Positions 1-8,905 of a stretch of 64,000 nucleotides of DNA are shown here, piece after piece; the first letter of the stretch is position 1, and each line of letters begins with the position of its first letter. The DNA is from Comamonadaceae bacterium. GTDB lineage: Bacteria; Pseudomonadota; Gammaproteobacteria; Burkholderiales; Burkholderiaceae_C. Position numbers and translations under genes: made by a program. The notes under the pieces were generated by a model. That model ran no database searches, was not told the origin of the DNA, and worked only from the letters and a program-made list of their open reading frames with translations. The DNA is taken from NCBI GenBank assembly GCA_947373185.1, contig CANBWP010000012.1, forward strand, positions 1 through 64,000, written 5' to 3'.

Positions 1-53
1 TCACCGTCACGAACCGAGTACGGCAGGTTGCCGACGTATAGTTTTTTGCCCAT
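1..53 (-). CDS. RNA-binding protein (RRM), N-terminal fragment
   Basis: Only the first 17 codons lie in the window; the gene runs off the left edge. The reading starts MGKKLYVGNLPYSVRD, which is the beta-1 strand and RNP2 motif (LYVGNLPY) of an RNA recognition motif. A GGAG ribosome binding site sits just upstream of the ATG at 51-53. Small single-RRM proteins of this kind are common in Burkholderiales and are often cold-inducible. What follows the RNP2 motif cannot be seen. Confidence 0.75.
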   Translation of the reverse strand, partial: MGKKLYVGNLPYSVRDG

Positions 54-314
54 TGAAAGGGACTCCTCTAAACACAGAAACAAAAGCGATGGAGCCCCAA
101 AAACGCATCAACAAACCTAAAAAACTCTGGAAGGAAGCGAAACTGACACCTGTACACCGCGAACTAAACACACGCTCTTGGAACGTGTGTTAAGCCATTA
201 TGGGCCATAAAACAAACTGTTTGGCAAGTTAATTCTGCGAAAGCCCTGTAAATACTTGCTTTGAGACATGTTTTTGTCTCATTCGCTTGCAATCAGGGCC
301 TTTTCAGGAGCGCC
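54..314. other. Intergenic region with three inverted repeats
   Basis: No gene is visible. The region lies between the start of the RRM gene and the end of amt, both leftward. It holds an 8-bp perfect stem with a 9-nt loop at 167-191 (AACACACG and CGTGTGTT), a 13-bp dyad TTATGGGCCATAA at 198-210, and a nested pair at 243-299 (outer GCCCTG/CAGGGC, inner GAGACA/TGTCTC at 263-280). The last pair lies just past the amt stop and may end amt transcription, although it lacks a good T-run. The others lie in the probable leader or promoter of the RRM gene. Confidence 0.5.
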
Positions 315-1517
315 TTACCAGCTCACCTCTCTGTCAGGTGTTGCGCTGATTTTGTGAACAGTCAAGTCAGCGCCTTCATATTCTTCTTCTGGGCTGAGCT
401 TCAATCCCATGACTAATTTCAAAACGCCATAGACCACGGTGCCACCTAACAACGCCCACGCAATGCCCATCAAGGTGCCAATTACTTGTGCATGAAAACT
501 CACGCCGCCCAAGCCACCCATTGATTGAAGTCCAAAAATACCAGCCGCAATCCCGCCCCAAGCACCGCAAACACCATGCAAGGGCCAAACGCCCAGCACA
601 TCGTCAATCTTCCATTTATTTTGTGTCAGGGTGAACATCACCACAAACAGCGCACCCGCCACAGCGCCTACAGCCAAGGCACCAAAGGGATGCATCAAAT
701 CTGAACCGGCACACACGGCCACCAAACCGGCCAGAGGGCCGTTGTGCACAAATCCAGGGTCGTTCTTGCCCAAGAGCAAAGCGGTCAAGGTACCGCCCAC
801 CATGGCCATCAGCGAGTTGACGGCCACCAAGCCAGAAATCTTGTCCAGGGTTTGCGCACTCATCACGTTAAAGCCAAACCAACCCACAATCAGAATCCAA
901 GCACCCAATGCCAAGAATGGAATGTTGGAAGGCGGGTGGGCGGATACAGCGCCATCTTTGCGATAGCGGTTGTAGCGTGCGCCCAGCAAAATGACTGCGG
1001 GCAAGGCAATCCAGCCCCCCATGGCGTGCACCACCACAGAGCCCGCAAAATCATGAAACTCTTCTCCCGTTGTGGCTTTGATCCAAGCCTGGACGCCAAA
1101 GTGTTGGTTCCAGGCAATGCCCTCAAAGAAGGGGTATACAAAACCCACAATGCATGCGGTTGCAATCAACTGGGGCCAGAACTTGGCGCGTTCTGCAATC
1201 CCCCCCGACACGATGGCCGGAATGGCGGCCGCAAAAGTCAGTAAGAAAAAGAATTTGACCAACTCGTAACCATTTTTGGCCGCGAGTTGTTCAGCGCCCA
1301 CAAAGAAGCCGGTGCCATAGGCCACGGCATAGCCCACCACAAAATAAACCACCGTGGAGACTGAGAAGTCCACCAAGATTTTGACCAAGGCATTCACCTG
1401 ATTTTTTTTGCGAACGGTTCCCAGTTCCAAAAAGGCGAAACCCGCATGCATGGCCAACACCATGATGCCGCCCAACAAAATAAAGAGCGCATCCGCGCCC
1501 TGTTTTAGTGCTTCCAT
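315..1517 (-). CDS. amt: Ammonium transporter (Amt/MEP/Rh family)
   Basis: This 400-residue inner-membrane protein has about 11 hydrophobic segments. It carries the family hallmarks: the conserved aspartate in HDFAGS (D156), the first pore histidine H164 in VVHAMGG, and the second pore histidine H314 in WPLHGVCGAWGG. These correspond to D160, H168 and H318 of E. coli AmtB. It should conduct ammonium/ammonia inward when nitrogen is scarce. The ATG at 1517 follows a good AGAGAAGAG ribosome binding site. A sigma-54-type promoter is readable upstream. A glnK gene, the usual partner, is not next to it here, although glnE is elsewhere in the window. Confidence 0.95.
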   Translation of the reverse strand: MEALKQGADALFILLGGIMVLAMHAGFAFLELGTVRKKNQVNALVKILVDFSVSTVVYFVVGYAVAYGTGFFVGAEQLAAKNGYELVKFFFLLTFAAAIPAIVSGGIAERAKFWPQLIATACIVGFVYPFFEGIAWNQHFGVQAWIKATTGEEFHDFAGSVVVHAMGGWIALPAVILLGARYNRYRKDGAVSAHPPSNIPFLALGAWILIVGWFGFNVMSAQTLDKISGLVAVNSLMAMVGGTLTALLLGKNDPGFVHNGPLAGLVAVCAGSDLMHPFGALAVGAVAGALFVVMFTLTQNKWKIDDVLGVWPLHGVCGAWGGIAAGIFGLQSMGGLGGVSFHAQVIGTLMGIAWALLGGTVVYGVLKLVMGLKLSPEEEYEGADLTVHKISATPDREVSW

Positions 1518-1545
1518 ACTCTTCTCTGTTTATTTTTGAATTAAA

Positions 1546-1583
1546 TTGGTGCGCAAAAAGCACTTTCGCGCAATTCGCACCAA
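1546..1583. repeat. Inverted repeat TTGGTGCG / CGCACCAA
   Basis: Two perfect 8-nt arms (1546-1553 and 1576-1583) flank 22 nt between the divergent amt and UPF0016 genes. The arms contain the half-site core GCACCA/TGGTGC seen in NtrC operators, but in the outward orientation and at the wrong spacing. They also fall at or after the predicted amt transcription start. The pair may be an operator or an mRNA hairpin; no regulator can be named. Confidence 0.35.
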
Positions 1584-1587
1584 AAAC

Positions 1588-1605
1588 AAGCAAAAAACAC
1601 GCCAA
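1588..1605 (-). promoter_or_regulatory. Candidate sigma-54 (-24/-12) promoter of amt
   Basis: On the minus strand the sequence reads TTGGCGTGTTTTTTGCTT. It fits the RpoN consensus TGGCACG-N4-TTGCW at all but two positions, with exactly 10 nt between the GG and GC dinucleotides. Transcription would start near 1578, giving a leader of about 60 nt before amt. Amt genes are classic RpoN/NtrC targets, which supports the reading. No clear NtrC site was found just upstream, a stretch that is already inside the divergent gene. Confidence 0.5.
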
Positions 1606-1637
1606 ATTCGAACATGGTCCAAAGTTATGATCGGCGT

Positions 1638-2282
1638 ATGGAAGCATTTTTGATCTCTACCGGTATCGTGGCCCTGGCTGAAATGGGCGACAAAACACAA
1701 CTTTTGTCCTTGCTCTTAGCGGCCCGGTTTCGCAAACCTTGGCCTATCGTCTGGGGCATTTTGGTGGCCACCTTGGCCAACCACGGTCTCGCTGGCGCTG
1801 TGGGCAGTTGGGTGACGACGCAACTGGGCCCACAAGCCTTGCGCTGGGTATTGGGTGCATCGTTCTTGGCCATGGCCCTCTGGATTTTGGTGCCTGACAA
1901 ACTGGACGATGAGGCAGAAAACACCCGCCCCCGGTTTGGTATTTTTGCCACGACCGTCGTCGCCTTCTTTTTGGCCGAGATGGGTGACAAGACCCAAGTC
2001 GCCACCGTCATGTTGGCGGCGCAGTTTCAAAGTTGGTTTTGGGTGGTGGCTGGCACCACCTTTGGCATGATGCTGGCCAATGCGCCTGTGGTGTGGCTGG
2101 GCGACGCCATCACGCGCAAAATTTCGCTCACCTGGGTTCACCGAATCTCAGCCGTGGTGTTTGCTGTTTTGGGCGCGCTCGCCTTGTGGGGCGGAACAGG
2201 CGCTTTGCCCGAAAAAAATCTGGCGCCAGCCGAACTTCAGCAAAGTACCGCCCCTGCCGTCGTGGACACACCCAAACCCTAA
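1638..2282 (+). CDS. UPF0016/GDT1 (TMEM165) family cation transporter
   Basis: The 214-residue protein is made of two homologous halves of three membrane segments. Each half carries the family signature EMGDKTQ (residues 15-21 and 114-120), whose acidic residues line the cation path. Bacterial members (MneA type) export Mn2+; relatives also move Ca2+/H+. An in-frame ATG at 1614 would add eight residues. I prefer the ATG at 1638 because the family normally begins a few residues before the first helix. Neither start has a Shine-Dalgarno. A TATGAT hexamer at 1626-1631 would put the transcript start at the ATG itself. The substrate here is inferred only from the family. Confidence 0.88.
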   Translation: MEAFLISTGIVALAEMGDKTQLLSLLLAARFRKPWPIVWGILVATLANHGLAGAVGSWVTTQLGPQALRWVLGASFLAMALWILVPDKLDDEAENTRPRFGIFATTVVAFFLAEMGDKTQVATVMLAAQFQSWFWVVAGTTFGMMLANAPVVWLGDAITRKISLTWVHRISAVVFAVLGALALWGGTGALPEKNLAPAELQQSTAPAVVDTPKP

Positions 2283-2337
2283 AGCAGGCTTAAAGCGCTG
2301 ATAATTGGCCAAACCGCATTTTCGGGTTGAACCATCC

Positions 2338-3504
2338 ATGCCATTGTTTGCTACGCCACAGTCGATGTTTTTTGAGGCACCACTTGATTTGCAAAGTGGC
2401 GCCTCTCTTCGCGCCTATCACCTGGCCTACGAAACCTACGGCACACTCAACGCCGACAAATCCAATGCCGTTTTGATCTGTCACGCGCTCAATGCGTCAC
2501 ACCATGTCGCGGGCGTGTACGAAGGTCAAGACAAGAGTGAAGGTTGGTGGGACAACATGATTGGCCCTGGCAAACCCGTCGACACCAACCGATTTTTTGT
2601 CATTGGCGTCAACAACTTGGGCTCTTGTTTTGGCTCGACCGGTCCGATGCACACACACCCCGACACCGGTGAAATTTATGGTGCTGACTTTCCGGTGGTC
2701 ACCGTGGAAGATTGGGTCGATGCGCAAGCCAGGCTGCTTGACGCCTTGGGCATTCAAGCTTTGGCCGCCGTCATGGGCGGCAGTTTGGGCGGCATGCAAG
2801 CCTTGTCATGGACATTGCGCTACCCGGCGCGTGTTGCCCATGCTGTGGTGGTTGCCAGCGCACCAAACCTGACGGCAGAAAATATTGCTTTCAATGAAGT
2901 GGCACGGCGCGCGATCGTCACCGACCCTGATTTTCATGGCGGGCACTTTTACAAGCATGGTGTGGTTCCGCAGCGCGGGCTTCGCATTGCCCGCATGATT
3001 GGCCACATCACTTATTTAAGTGACGACGTGATGAATGAAAAATTTGGCCGTGAACTTCGCGATGCCGTCACCCACAATGCCACGGGTTACCGCTACTCAA
3101 CACAAGACGTCGAATTTCAAATTGAAAGCTACTTGCGCCATCAAGGTGACAAGTTCAGTGAGTACTTTGATGCCAACACCTATTTGTTGATTACCCGCGC
3201 ACTGGATTATTTCGACCCAGCACGCACACTGGGCGGTGACTTGACGGCAGCCTTGGCCAAAGCCACTTGCAAATTTCTATTGGTGAGTTTCACCACCGAT
3301 TGGCGCTTCTCACCTGCACGCAGCCGTGAAGTCGTGCGCGCTTTGTTAGACAACAAACGCGATGTGAGCTACGCCGAAATCGATGCACCCCATGGCCACG
3401 ACGCATTCTTGTTAGACGATGCACGTTACATGAGTGTGGTGCGCTCTTATTTTGAGAACATTGCCAAAACGCTCTCCGTGGTGCCCGAAGGAGGACACGC
3501 ATGA
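2338..3504 (+). CDS. metX: Homoserine O-acyltransferase (MetX family)
   Basis: The 388-residue alpha/beta hydrolase acylates homoserine, the first committed step of methionine synthesis, in the cytoplasm. The catalytic triad is visible: nucleophile S149 in GGSLGGMQ, D321 in FTTDWRFSP and H354 in HGHDAFLLD. Proteins named MetX use either acetyl-CoA or succinyl-CoA, and several proteobacterial members are succinyltransferases, so the donor is left open. The ATG at 2338 matches family N-termini; a TTG at 2305 would add 11 unlikely residues. The gene overlaps metW by 4 nt, the usual metX-metW pair. Confidence 0.95.
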   Translation: MPLFATPQSMFFEAPLDLQSGASLRAYHLAYETYGTLNADKSNAVLICHALNASHHVAGVYEGQDKSEGWWDNMIGPGKPVDTNRFFVIGVNNLGSCFGSTGPMHTHPDTGEIYGADFPVVTVEDWVDAQARLLDALGIQALAAVMGGSLGGMQALSWTLRYPARVAHAVVVASAPNLTAENIAFNEVARRAIVTDPDFHGGHFYKHGVVPQRGLRIARMIGHITYLSDDVMNEKFGRELRDAVTHNATGYRYSTQDVEFQIESYLRHQGDKFSEYFDANTYLLITRALDYFDPARTLGGDLTAALAKATCKFLLVSFTTDWRFSPARSREVVRALLDNKRDVSYAEIDAPHGHDAFLLDDARYMSVVRSYFENIAKTLSVVPEGGHA

Positions 3505-4082
3505 GCGAGCACGTGAACTTGCATGCCATTGCGCGCTTGGTGCCCGAGGGCGCACGCGTGCTGGACCTGGGCTGTGGCGACGGCGCTTTGCTGGACCACC
3601 TGCAAAAGCATCGAAACTGTTCAGGCTATGGCGTTGAAATTGACGATGCCAACATTCAGGCTTGCGTCAAACGTGGCGTCAACGTCATTCAATTGAATTT
3701 GGATGAAGGCCTCAACATGTTTGCAGACCAATCCTTCGATGTAGTTTTGCAAATTGACACCTTGCAGCATTTGCGAAATGCAGAAGTGATGTTGCGTGAA
3801 ACCGTGCGCGTTGGCCGTACAGGCATTTTGGCATTTCCCAATTTTGCACACTGGCCCAATCGACTGAGCATCTTGACTGGCCGCATGCCTGTGACCAAAC
3901 GCTTGCCTTACCAGTGGTACGACACGCCCAACATTCGGGTCGGCACCTACGCAGACTTTGCACAACTGGCGGTCAAAAACCATCTGAAAATCCTGGACAG
4001 TTTTGGCTTGCAAGAAGGCCAAGAGGTCCGGTACTGGCCCAATCTCATGGCCGGCACCGCTGTATTCAAATTGCAGCGCTGA
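3501..4082 (+). CDS. metW: Methionine biosynthesis protein MetW
   Basis: The 193-residue protein has a class I methyltransferase fold with the SAM-binding motif [12 protein letters not shown] near residues 22-33 and a downstream acidic motif (YGVEID). MetW partners MetX in many proteobacteria and is thought to be needed for full homoserine acyltransferase activity; a methyl acceptor is not established. Its ATG overlaps the metX stop (ATGA), so the two are translationally coupled. The length is typical. Confidence 0.93.
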   Translation: MSEHVNLHAIARLVPEGARVLDLGCGDGALLDHLQKHRNCSGYGVEIDDANIQACVKRGVNVIQLNLDEGLNMFADQSFDVVLQIDTLQHLRNAEVMLRETVRVGRTGILAFPNFAHWPNRLSILTGRMPVTKRLPYQWYDTPNIRVGTYADFAQLAVKNHLKILDSFGLQEGQEVRYWPNLMAGTAVFKLQR

Positions 4083-4114
4083 AGCTGCTGTGAACATCTC
4101 TTAGAAAGATTTCG

Positions 4115-5119
4115 ATGACGCTTCCACCCACCATGAATTTCGTTGACCATGGCACAGGCGGAGGCCCTGAAGTCTTGCGCCTCGGTCAATGCAGCACGCC
4201 CACCCCCCACGCCGGTGAGGTCTTGGTCAAAGTAGCGTTCGCGGGTGTCAATCGTCCCGATTGCCTGCAGCGCAGCGGTCGTTACCCGCCGCCGCCTGGC
4301 GCCAGCAGCATTGTCGGTTTGGAAATTTCTGGCGAAGTGGTGGCACTTGGCCATGGGGTCAGCAAATGGCACGTGGGTGACAAAGTTTGTGCGCTGACCA
4401 ATGGCGGGGCTTACGCAGAATATGCCACCGTCCCAGAAGGACAGGCCTTGCCCATTCCCCAAGGTTTTTCCATGCTGCAAGCGGCCGCGTTACCTGAAAA
4501 CTTCTTCACCGTCTGGACCAATGTGTTTCAGCGCGGCAAACTGAAAAGCGGCGAAAGCATTTTGGTTCACGGTGGCTCATCGGGCATTGGCCTGACCGCC
4601 ATTCAGTTGGCTCATGCTTTTGGTGCCCGCGTATTTTGTACGGTGGGCAATGCAGAAAAAGTTGCGGCTTGTGTGAAAGCCGGGGCGCATACCGCCATCA
4701 ATTACAAAACGCAAGATTTTGTCGAAGAAGTTTTGACACTCACCGATCACAAAGGCGTGAACGCCATTTTGGACATGGTGGGCGGCAGTTACATCCAGCG
4801 CAACTTGAAAGCGCTGGCCATCGAAGGGCGCTTGTTACAAATTGCCTTTTTGCAGCCCTCCAAAGTAGAAGTCGATTGGGTCTCTCTCATGACCAAACGC
4901 CTGTGCTTTACCGGCTCGACACTCAGACCCCGCAGTACACAAGACAAGGCGCACATTGCCGATGAATTGCTCGCGCAGGTCTGGCCCTTATTGGCCAGCC
5001 ACAAAGTCGCGCCCGTGATTCATCAAGTATTTGACTTGAAAGATGCCGCTCAAGCGCATGCGCTGATGGAGTCATCGCTGCACATCGGGAAAATCATGCT
5101 CAACGTGACCGGAGAATGA
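4115..5119 (+). CDS. NAD(P)H quinone oxidoreductase, zinc-independent MDR family
   Basis: The 334-residue protein belongs to the medium-chain dehydrogenase/reductase superfamily, quinone oxidoreductase/PIG3 branch. An N-terminal GroES-like half (VLVKVAFAGVNRPDCLQR, around residues 36-53) is followed by a Rossmann half with the nucleotide loop HGGSSGIGLTAIQLA (around 152-166). Zinc ligands of true alcohol dehydrogenases are absent. It would reduce quinones or enones with NADPH in the cytoplasm. It starts 32 nt after metW and ends 4 nt before ltnD, so it may be read with either group. Its real substrate is unknown. Confidence 0.85.
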   Translation: MTLPPTMNFVDHGTGGGPEVLRLGQCSTPTPHAGEVLVKVAFAGVNRPDCLQRSGRYPPPPGASSIVGLEISGEVVALGHGVSKWHVGDKVCALTNGGAYAEYATVPEGQALPIPQGFSMLQAAALPENFFTVWTNVFQRGKLKSGESILVHGGSSGIGLTAIQLAHAFGARVFCTVGNAEKVAACVKAGAHTAINYKTQDFVEEVLTLTDHKGVNAILDMVGGSYIQRNLKALAIEGRLLQIAFLQPSKVEVDWVSLMTKRLCFTGSTLRPRSTQDKAHIADELLAQVWPLLASHKVAPVIHQVFDLKDAAQAHALMESSLHIGKIMLNVTGE

Positions 5120-5123
5120 CATC

Positions 5124-6056
5124 ATGAATACAAGCTTATCAGTCGGCGTGATCGGTTTGGGTGCCATGGGAATGGGCATGGCGCAATCCCTCAGGCGTGC
5201 GGGCCACACCGTTCATGTGTTTGATGTGCGCGCAGAAGTGGCACAAAAATTTGCCAGCGAAGGCGGGGTTGCCTGCGCCACATTGGCCGACATCGCGAAG
5301 GCCACTGATGTCTTGGTCTCTGTCGTGGTGAATGCAGCACAAACCAACGCAATTTTGTTTGGTGATCATGATGAAGTCTGCGCGAAGCACATGAAACCCG
5401 GTAGCGTGTTTGTCATGTGTTCAACCGTCGATCCCGCTTTTTCTGTTGGCTTAGAGAAGCAATTGAACGACCGAGGTTTGCTCTACATCGATGCACCCAT
5501 TTCTGGGGGCGCAGCGAAGGCCGCTTCGGGTCAAATGACCATGATGACTGCGGGCACACCCGCAGCGTACGAAAAGGCCGAAGTTTTTTTAAATGCCATG
5601 GCCGCCAAGGTCTACAAACTTGGCGACAGCGCAGGCGCAGGCAGCAAAGTGAAAATCATCAACCAACTCTTGGCCGGTGTGCACATTGCCGCAGCAGCTG
5701 AAGCCATGGCCTTGGGTTTGCGCGAAGGCGTTGACGCCGAAGCTTTGTACGAAGTCATCACCCACAGCGCTGGCAACAGTTGGATGTTTGAAAATCGCAT
5801 GGCCCATGTCTTGGCAGCAGACTACACACCTTTGTCGGCCGTCGATATCTTTGTCAAAGATTTGGGCCTGGTGCTCGACATGGCCCGCGCCAGTAAATTT
5901 CCGCTGCCACTCTCAAGCACTGCGCATCAGATGTTCATGCAGGCCAGCACTGCTGGCTTTGCCAAAGAAGACGACAGCGCAGTGATCAAAATTTTCCCGG
6001 GCATTGAATTGCCAAAAGGCAAAAACACCGACCCAAACAAGGGCGGCAACCCATGA
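5124..6056 (+). CDS. ltnD: L-threonate 2-dehydrogenase (beta-hydroxyacid dehydrogenase family)
   Basis: The 310-residue enzyme has the NAD-binding motif GLGAMGMGMA (residues 11-20), the substrate loop APISGGAAKAASGQ (124-137) and the catalytic lysine K177 in GAGSKVKIINQ. By sequence alone it could be a 2-hydroxy-3-oxopropionate reductase. The downstream otnK-otnC-otnI genes make L-threonate (or a C4 acid sugar epimer) oxidation to 2-oxo-tetronate the best call. It overlaps otnK by 4 nt. The product feeds OtnI, then OtnK and OtnC. Confidence 0.85.
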   Translation: MNTSLSVGVIGLGAMGMGMAQSLRRAGHTVHVFDVRAEVAQKFASEGGVACATLADIAKATDVLVSVVVNAAQTNAILFGDHDEVCAKHMKPGSVFVMCSTVDPAFSVGLEKQLNDRGLLYIDAPISGGAAKAASGQMTMMTAGTPAAYEKAEVFLNAMAAKVYKLGDSAGAGSKVKIINQLLAGVHIAAAAEAMALGLREGVDAEALYEVITHSAGNSWMFENRMAHVLAADYTPLSAVDIFVKDLGLVLDMARASKFPLPLSSTAHQMFMQASTAGFAKEDDSAVIKIFPGIELPKGKNTDPNKGGNP

Positions 6057-7333
6057 AACTAGGCTGCATTGCCGACGACTTCACCGGCGCCACCGATTTG
6101 GCCAACAACTTGGTGCGATCGGGCATGCGCGTGATGCAAACCTTTGGGGTGCCGACCGAGCCTTTGTCGACAGAGGTGGATGCCGTGGTGGTGGCCCTCA
6201 AGTCCAGAACCATTCCAGCCCAGCAAGCCGTTGCACAATCTTTAGCCGCCTTAAAGTGGTTGCAAGCCCAAGGGGCTGGCCAAATTTATTTCAAGTATTG
6301 CTCGACCTTTGACAGCACGCCCGAAGGCAACATCGGGCCTGTGACAGAAGCTTTGATGGACGCCTTGGCATGCAACTTCACGATTGCCACACCAGCGTTT
6401 CCAGACAACGGCCGCACTGTGTTCAAAGGCTATTTGTTTGCAGGCGCCGTCTTGTTGAATGAAAGCGGCATGCAAAACCATCCGCTCACGCCCATGACAG
6501 ACGCCAACTTGGTTCGCGTCATGCAAGCCCAAACCCAACGCAAAGTGGGCCTGATCGATCACACCGTGATGGCGCGTGGCTCGCAAGCCATTGCCGAAAA
6601 AATCAAACAGCTTGCGTCTGAGGGGGTTGGCGTTGCCATTGTGGATGCCACCAGCAACCAGGACTTGCAAACGCTTGGCCCGGCCTTGAAAGACATGGCC
6701 TTGGTCACAGCCGGCTCTGGCGTTGCCATTGGATTGCCCGGCAATTGGGGTTTGCAAAGTTCAGCCCAAGCATCGGCCTTGCCCAAAGCGCAAGGCCATC
6801 AAGCCATCGTGTCTGGCAGTTGCTCTTTGGCAACCCAAGGACAAGTGGCGCATTACAAATCGCTGGGTTTGCCCAGCTGGCAATTCAAGCCGCTGGATTG
6901 GTCGCCAAGCGAGGTGCCGCAGCAAATTCAAGCCGACGTGACCAAGGCGCTGGCATGGGCCAAACCTTTGCTCAGCCAGGGTCCTGTGCTCATTTATGCC
7001 ACCACCGATGCAGACACGCTGCAGCAAGTGCAAGCCAAGTTTGGCCGCGAACAAGCCGGCGAGTGGATGGAGTCCGCGCTCGCTCAAGTCAGCGCGGGCT
7101 TGCAAGCACTTGGCGTCAAGCAGTGGGTCATTGCGGGCGGAGAAACCTCTGGTGCCTGCGTGCAGGCCTTGAACATTGCACAAATGCAAATCGGCGTGCA
7201 AATTGATCCTGGTGTGCCTTGGTGCTTTGCACCTCAACATCCAGCAGGCCACCTCACTTTGAAGTCTGGTAATTTCGGCACGCCAGACTTTTTCACCAAA
7301 GCATTCCAAATTCTGAACGAGGCCGCAGTATGA
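6053..7333 (+). CDS. otnK: 3-oxo-tetronate kinase (four-carbon acid sugar kinase)
   Basis: The 426-residue protein is a DUF1537 kinase. The N-terminal domain opens with the signature GCIADDFTGATDLANNL (residues 4-20), and the C-terminal nucleotide-binding domain holds a glycine-rich loop (IAGGETSGACVQAL). It phosphorylates 3-oxo-tetronate at O4 with ATP. The start overlaps ltnD and the end overlaps otnC, each by 4 nt, so these genes form one translation unit. The length is usual for the family. Confidence 0.92.
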   Translation: MKLGCIADDFTGATDLANNLVRSGMRVMQTFGVPTEPLSTEVDAVVVALKSRTIPAQQAVAQSLAALKWLQAQGAGQIYFKYCSTFDSTPEGNIGPVTEALMDALACNFTIATPAFPDNGRTVFKGYLFAGAVLLNESGMQNHPLTPMTDANLVRVMQAQTQRKVGLIDHTVMARGSQAIAEKIKQLASEGVGVAIVDATSNQDLQTLGPALKDMALVTAGSGVAIGLPGNWGLQSSAQASALPKAQGHQAIVSGSCSLATQGQVAHYKSLGLPSWQFKPLDWSPSEVPQQIQADVTKALAWAKPLLSQGPVLIYATTDADTLQQVQAKFGREQAGEWMESALAQVSAGLQALGVKQWVIAGGETSGACVQALNIAQMQIGVQIDPGVPWCFAPQHPAGHLTLKSGNFGTPDFFTKAFQILNEAAV

Positions 7334-8025
7334 CGTTTCAGATCCTGGGCAACACCAGCGAAACCAAAGCGCGTGAAGAAATTTGTCGCGTAGGCCTGAG
7401 CCTCTTTCAGCGTGGCTATGTGCATGCCACAGCAGGCAACATCAGCATGCGCGTGGGCGACGGCTTTTTGATCACCCCCACCGATGCTGCCTTGGGATTT
7501 TTGGACCCAACCGACTTGGCGCTGCTGAATAGAAACGGCACGCAAATCAGCGGCAAACGCGCCAGCAAAACCATCGCCTTGCACCGTTCAATTTATGAAG
7601 CATCCGACAACGCGGCGGGCAGTTTGGCCGCGCAATGCATCATCCACACCCACAGTTCGCACTGCGTGTCGCTCAGTCTGAACGCGCAGGATGCGGAACT
7701 CTTGCCACCCCTCACACCTTACTTTGTGATGAAAGTTGGGCGCGTCCCCCTGATGCCTTATTTTCGGCCAGGCGACGCTGCTGCCGCGGCCACAGTGGCT
7801 CAAACCATTCAAACCTATGCACAGCGTGGCACGCCCATTCGAGCGGTCATGCTCGCCAAACTCGGCCCCAACGTCTGGCACCAAGATTTGGCCAGTGCCA
7901 TGGCCACTTTGGAGGAGCTGGAAGAAACCGCCAAGCTGATGCACCTCGCCAAGGCGACACCCGAAAGCGGATTGACTGAGCCCCAAATCGAAGAACTGCG
8001 TCAACAGTTTGGCGCCTCCTGGTGA
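7330..8025 (+). CDS. otnC: 3-oxo-tetronate 4-phosphate decarboxylase (class II aldolase family)
   Basis: The 231-residue protein has the class II aldolase/adducin fold: the phosphate-binding loop ATAGNISMR (residues 36-44), the follow-on LITPTDAALG, and a metal-binding IHTHSSHC that supplies paired histidines. Family members decarboxylate 3-oxo-tetronate 4-phosphate to dihydroxyacetone phosphate, which enters glycolysis. The 4-nt overlap with otnK fits a channelled pathway. Related proteins include L-fuculose phosphate aldolase; the assignment here rests on the neighbours. Confidence 0.88.
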   Translation: MTFQILGNTSETKAREEICRVGLSLFQRGYVHATAGNISMRVGDGFLITPTDAALGFLDPTDLALLNRNGTQISGKRASKTIALHRSIYEASDNAAGSLAAQCIIHTHSSHCVSLSLNAQDAELLPPLTPYFVMKVGRVPLMPYFRPGDAAAAATVAQTIQTYAQRGTPIRAVMLAKLGPNVWHQDLASAMATLEELEETAKLMHLAKATPESGLTEPQIEELRQQFGASW

Positions 8026-8062
8026 ATCCACTTCGCGCGCACCCTTTACTTGAAAGCTGAAC

Positions 8063-8893
8063 ATGCCTCAATTTGCTGCCAATCTTTCCATGATGTATCC
8101 CGACATGGATTTCTTAGACCGCTTTGAAGCAGCGGCCAAAGATGGCTTCAAAGCCGTTGAGTATTTATTTCCCTATGCCTACGCCCCTGAAGAGTTGGCA
8201 GCCCGCCTCCAAAGCAACAGTCTGCAGCAAGTCCTCTTCAACATGCCGCCAGGCGGCACAGACGATGTCAGCACATTGAGCGCGTGGGAAAGAGGCGACC
8301 GCGGCACGGCTTGTACGCCAGGTCGTGAAGCGGAATACAAAGCGGGCGTGCACCGTGCCATGCGATACGCAGAGGCCTTGGCTTGCCCCCGCATTCATTC
8401 CATGGCGGGCGTCTTGCCTGCCGGCGTTTCTCGTGAACAAGCTCAGGCTGCTTTGGTTGCCAATTTGAAATGGGCCTGCCAAGAAGTTCGCAGCTTGGGT
8501 CTGGATGTCTTGTTAGAGCCGATCAACCCACGTGGCATTCCCGGATTCTTTGTCAATCGACAAGATCACGCACACGAAATTTTGGCCCTGGTGGATGCCC
8601 CCAACTTGAAAGTCCAAATGGATTTGTTTCATTGCCAAATTGTCGAAGGCGATGTCACCACCAAGCTTGAGCGTTATTTGCCCAGTGGCAACGTGGGCCA
8701 CATTCAAATTGCCGATGTTCCGCTGCGCCATGAGCCTGGCACGGGCGAATTAAACTGGCCTTATTTGTTTGACTTGATTGATCGATTGTCTGCAGAATCC
8801 GGCTGGCAAGGCTGGGTGGGGTGTGAATACATTCCTGCAGACATCACGGCCGGTGGCACCTCACGCGGCTTGTCTTGGCTGACTTCGAATTGA
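8063..8893 (+). CDS. otnI: 2-oxo-tetronate isomerase (hydroxypyruvate isomerase family)
   Basis: The 276-residue TIM-barrel protein of the xylose isomerase-like superfamily begins MPQFAANLSMMYPDMDFLDR, as hydroxypyruvate isomerase-like proteins do. It retains the metal-site glutamates in LLEPINPR and VGCEYIPA, and the histidines in VQMDLFHCQ and VGHIQIAD. In this context it converts 2-oxo-tetronate to 3-oxo-tetronate, linking LtnD to OtnK. It lies 37 nt after otnC. An alternative reading is hydroxypyruvate isomerase (Hyi), but no glyoxylate carboligase gene is present. Confidence 0.88.
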   Translation: MPQFAANLSMMYPDMDFLDRFEAAAKDGFKAVEYLFPYAYAPEELAARLQSNSLQQVLFNMPPGGTDDVSTLSAWERGDRGTACTPGREAEYKAGVHRAMRYAEALACPRIHSMAGVLPAGVSREQAQAALVANLKWACQEVRSLGLDVLLEPINPRGIPGFFVNRQDHAHEILALVDAPNLKVQMDLFHCQIVEGDVTTKLERYLPSGNVGHIQIADVPLRHEPGTGELNWPYLFDLIDRLSAESGWQGWVGCEYIPADITAGGTSRGLSWLTSN

Positions 8894-8905
8894 TGGGAGA
8901 TTTTC

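Noticed and set aside
1546-1583. NtrC operator for amt
   Set aside because: The half-site cores face the wrong way, are 22 nt apart and lie downstream of the predicted start.
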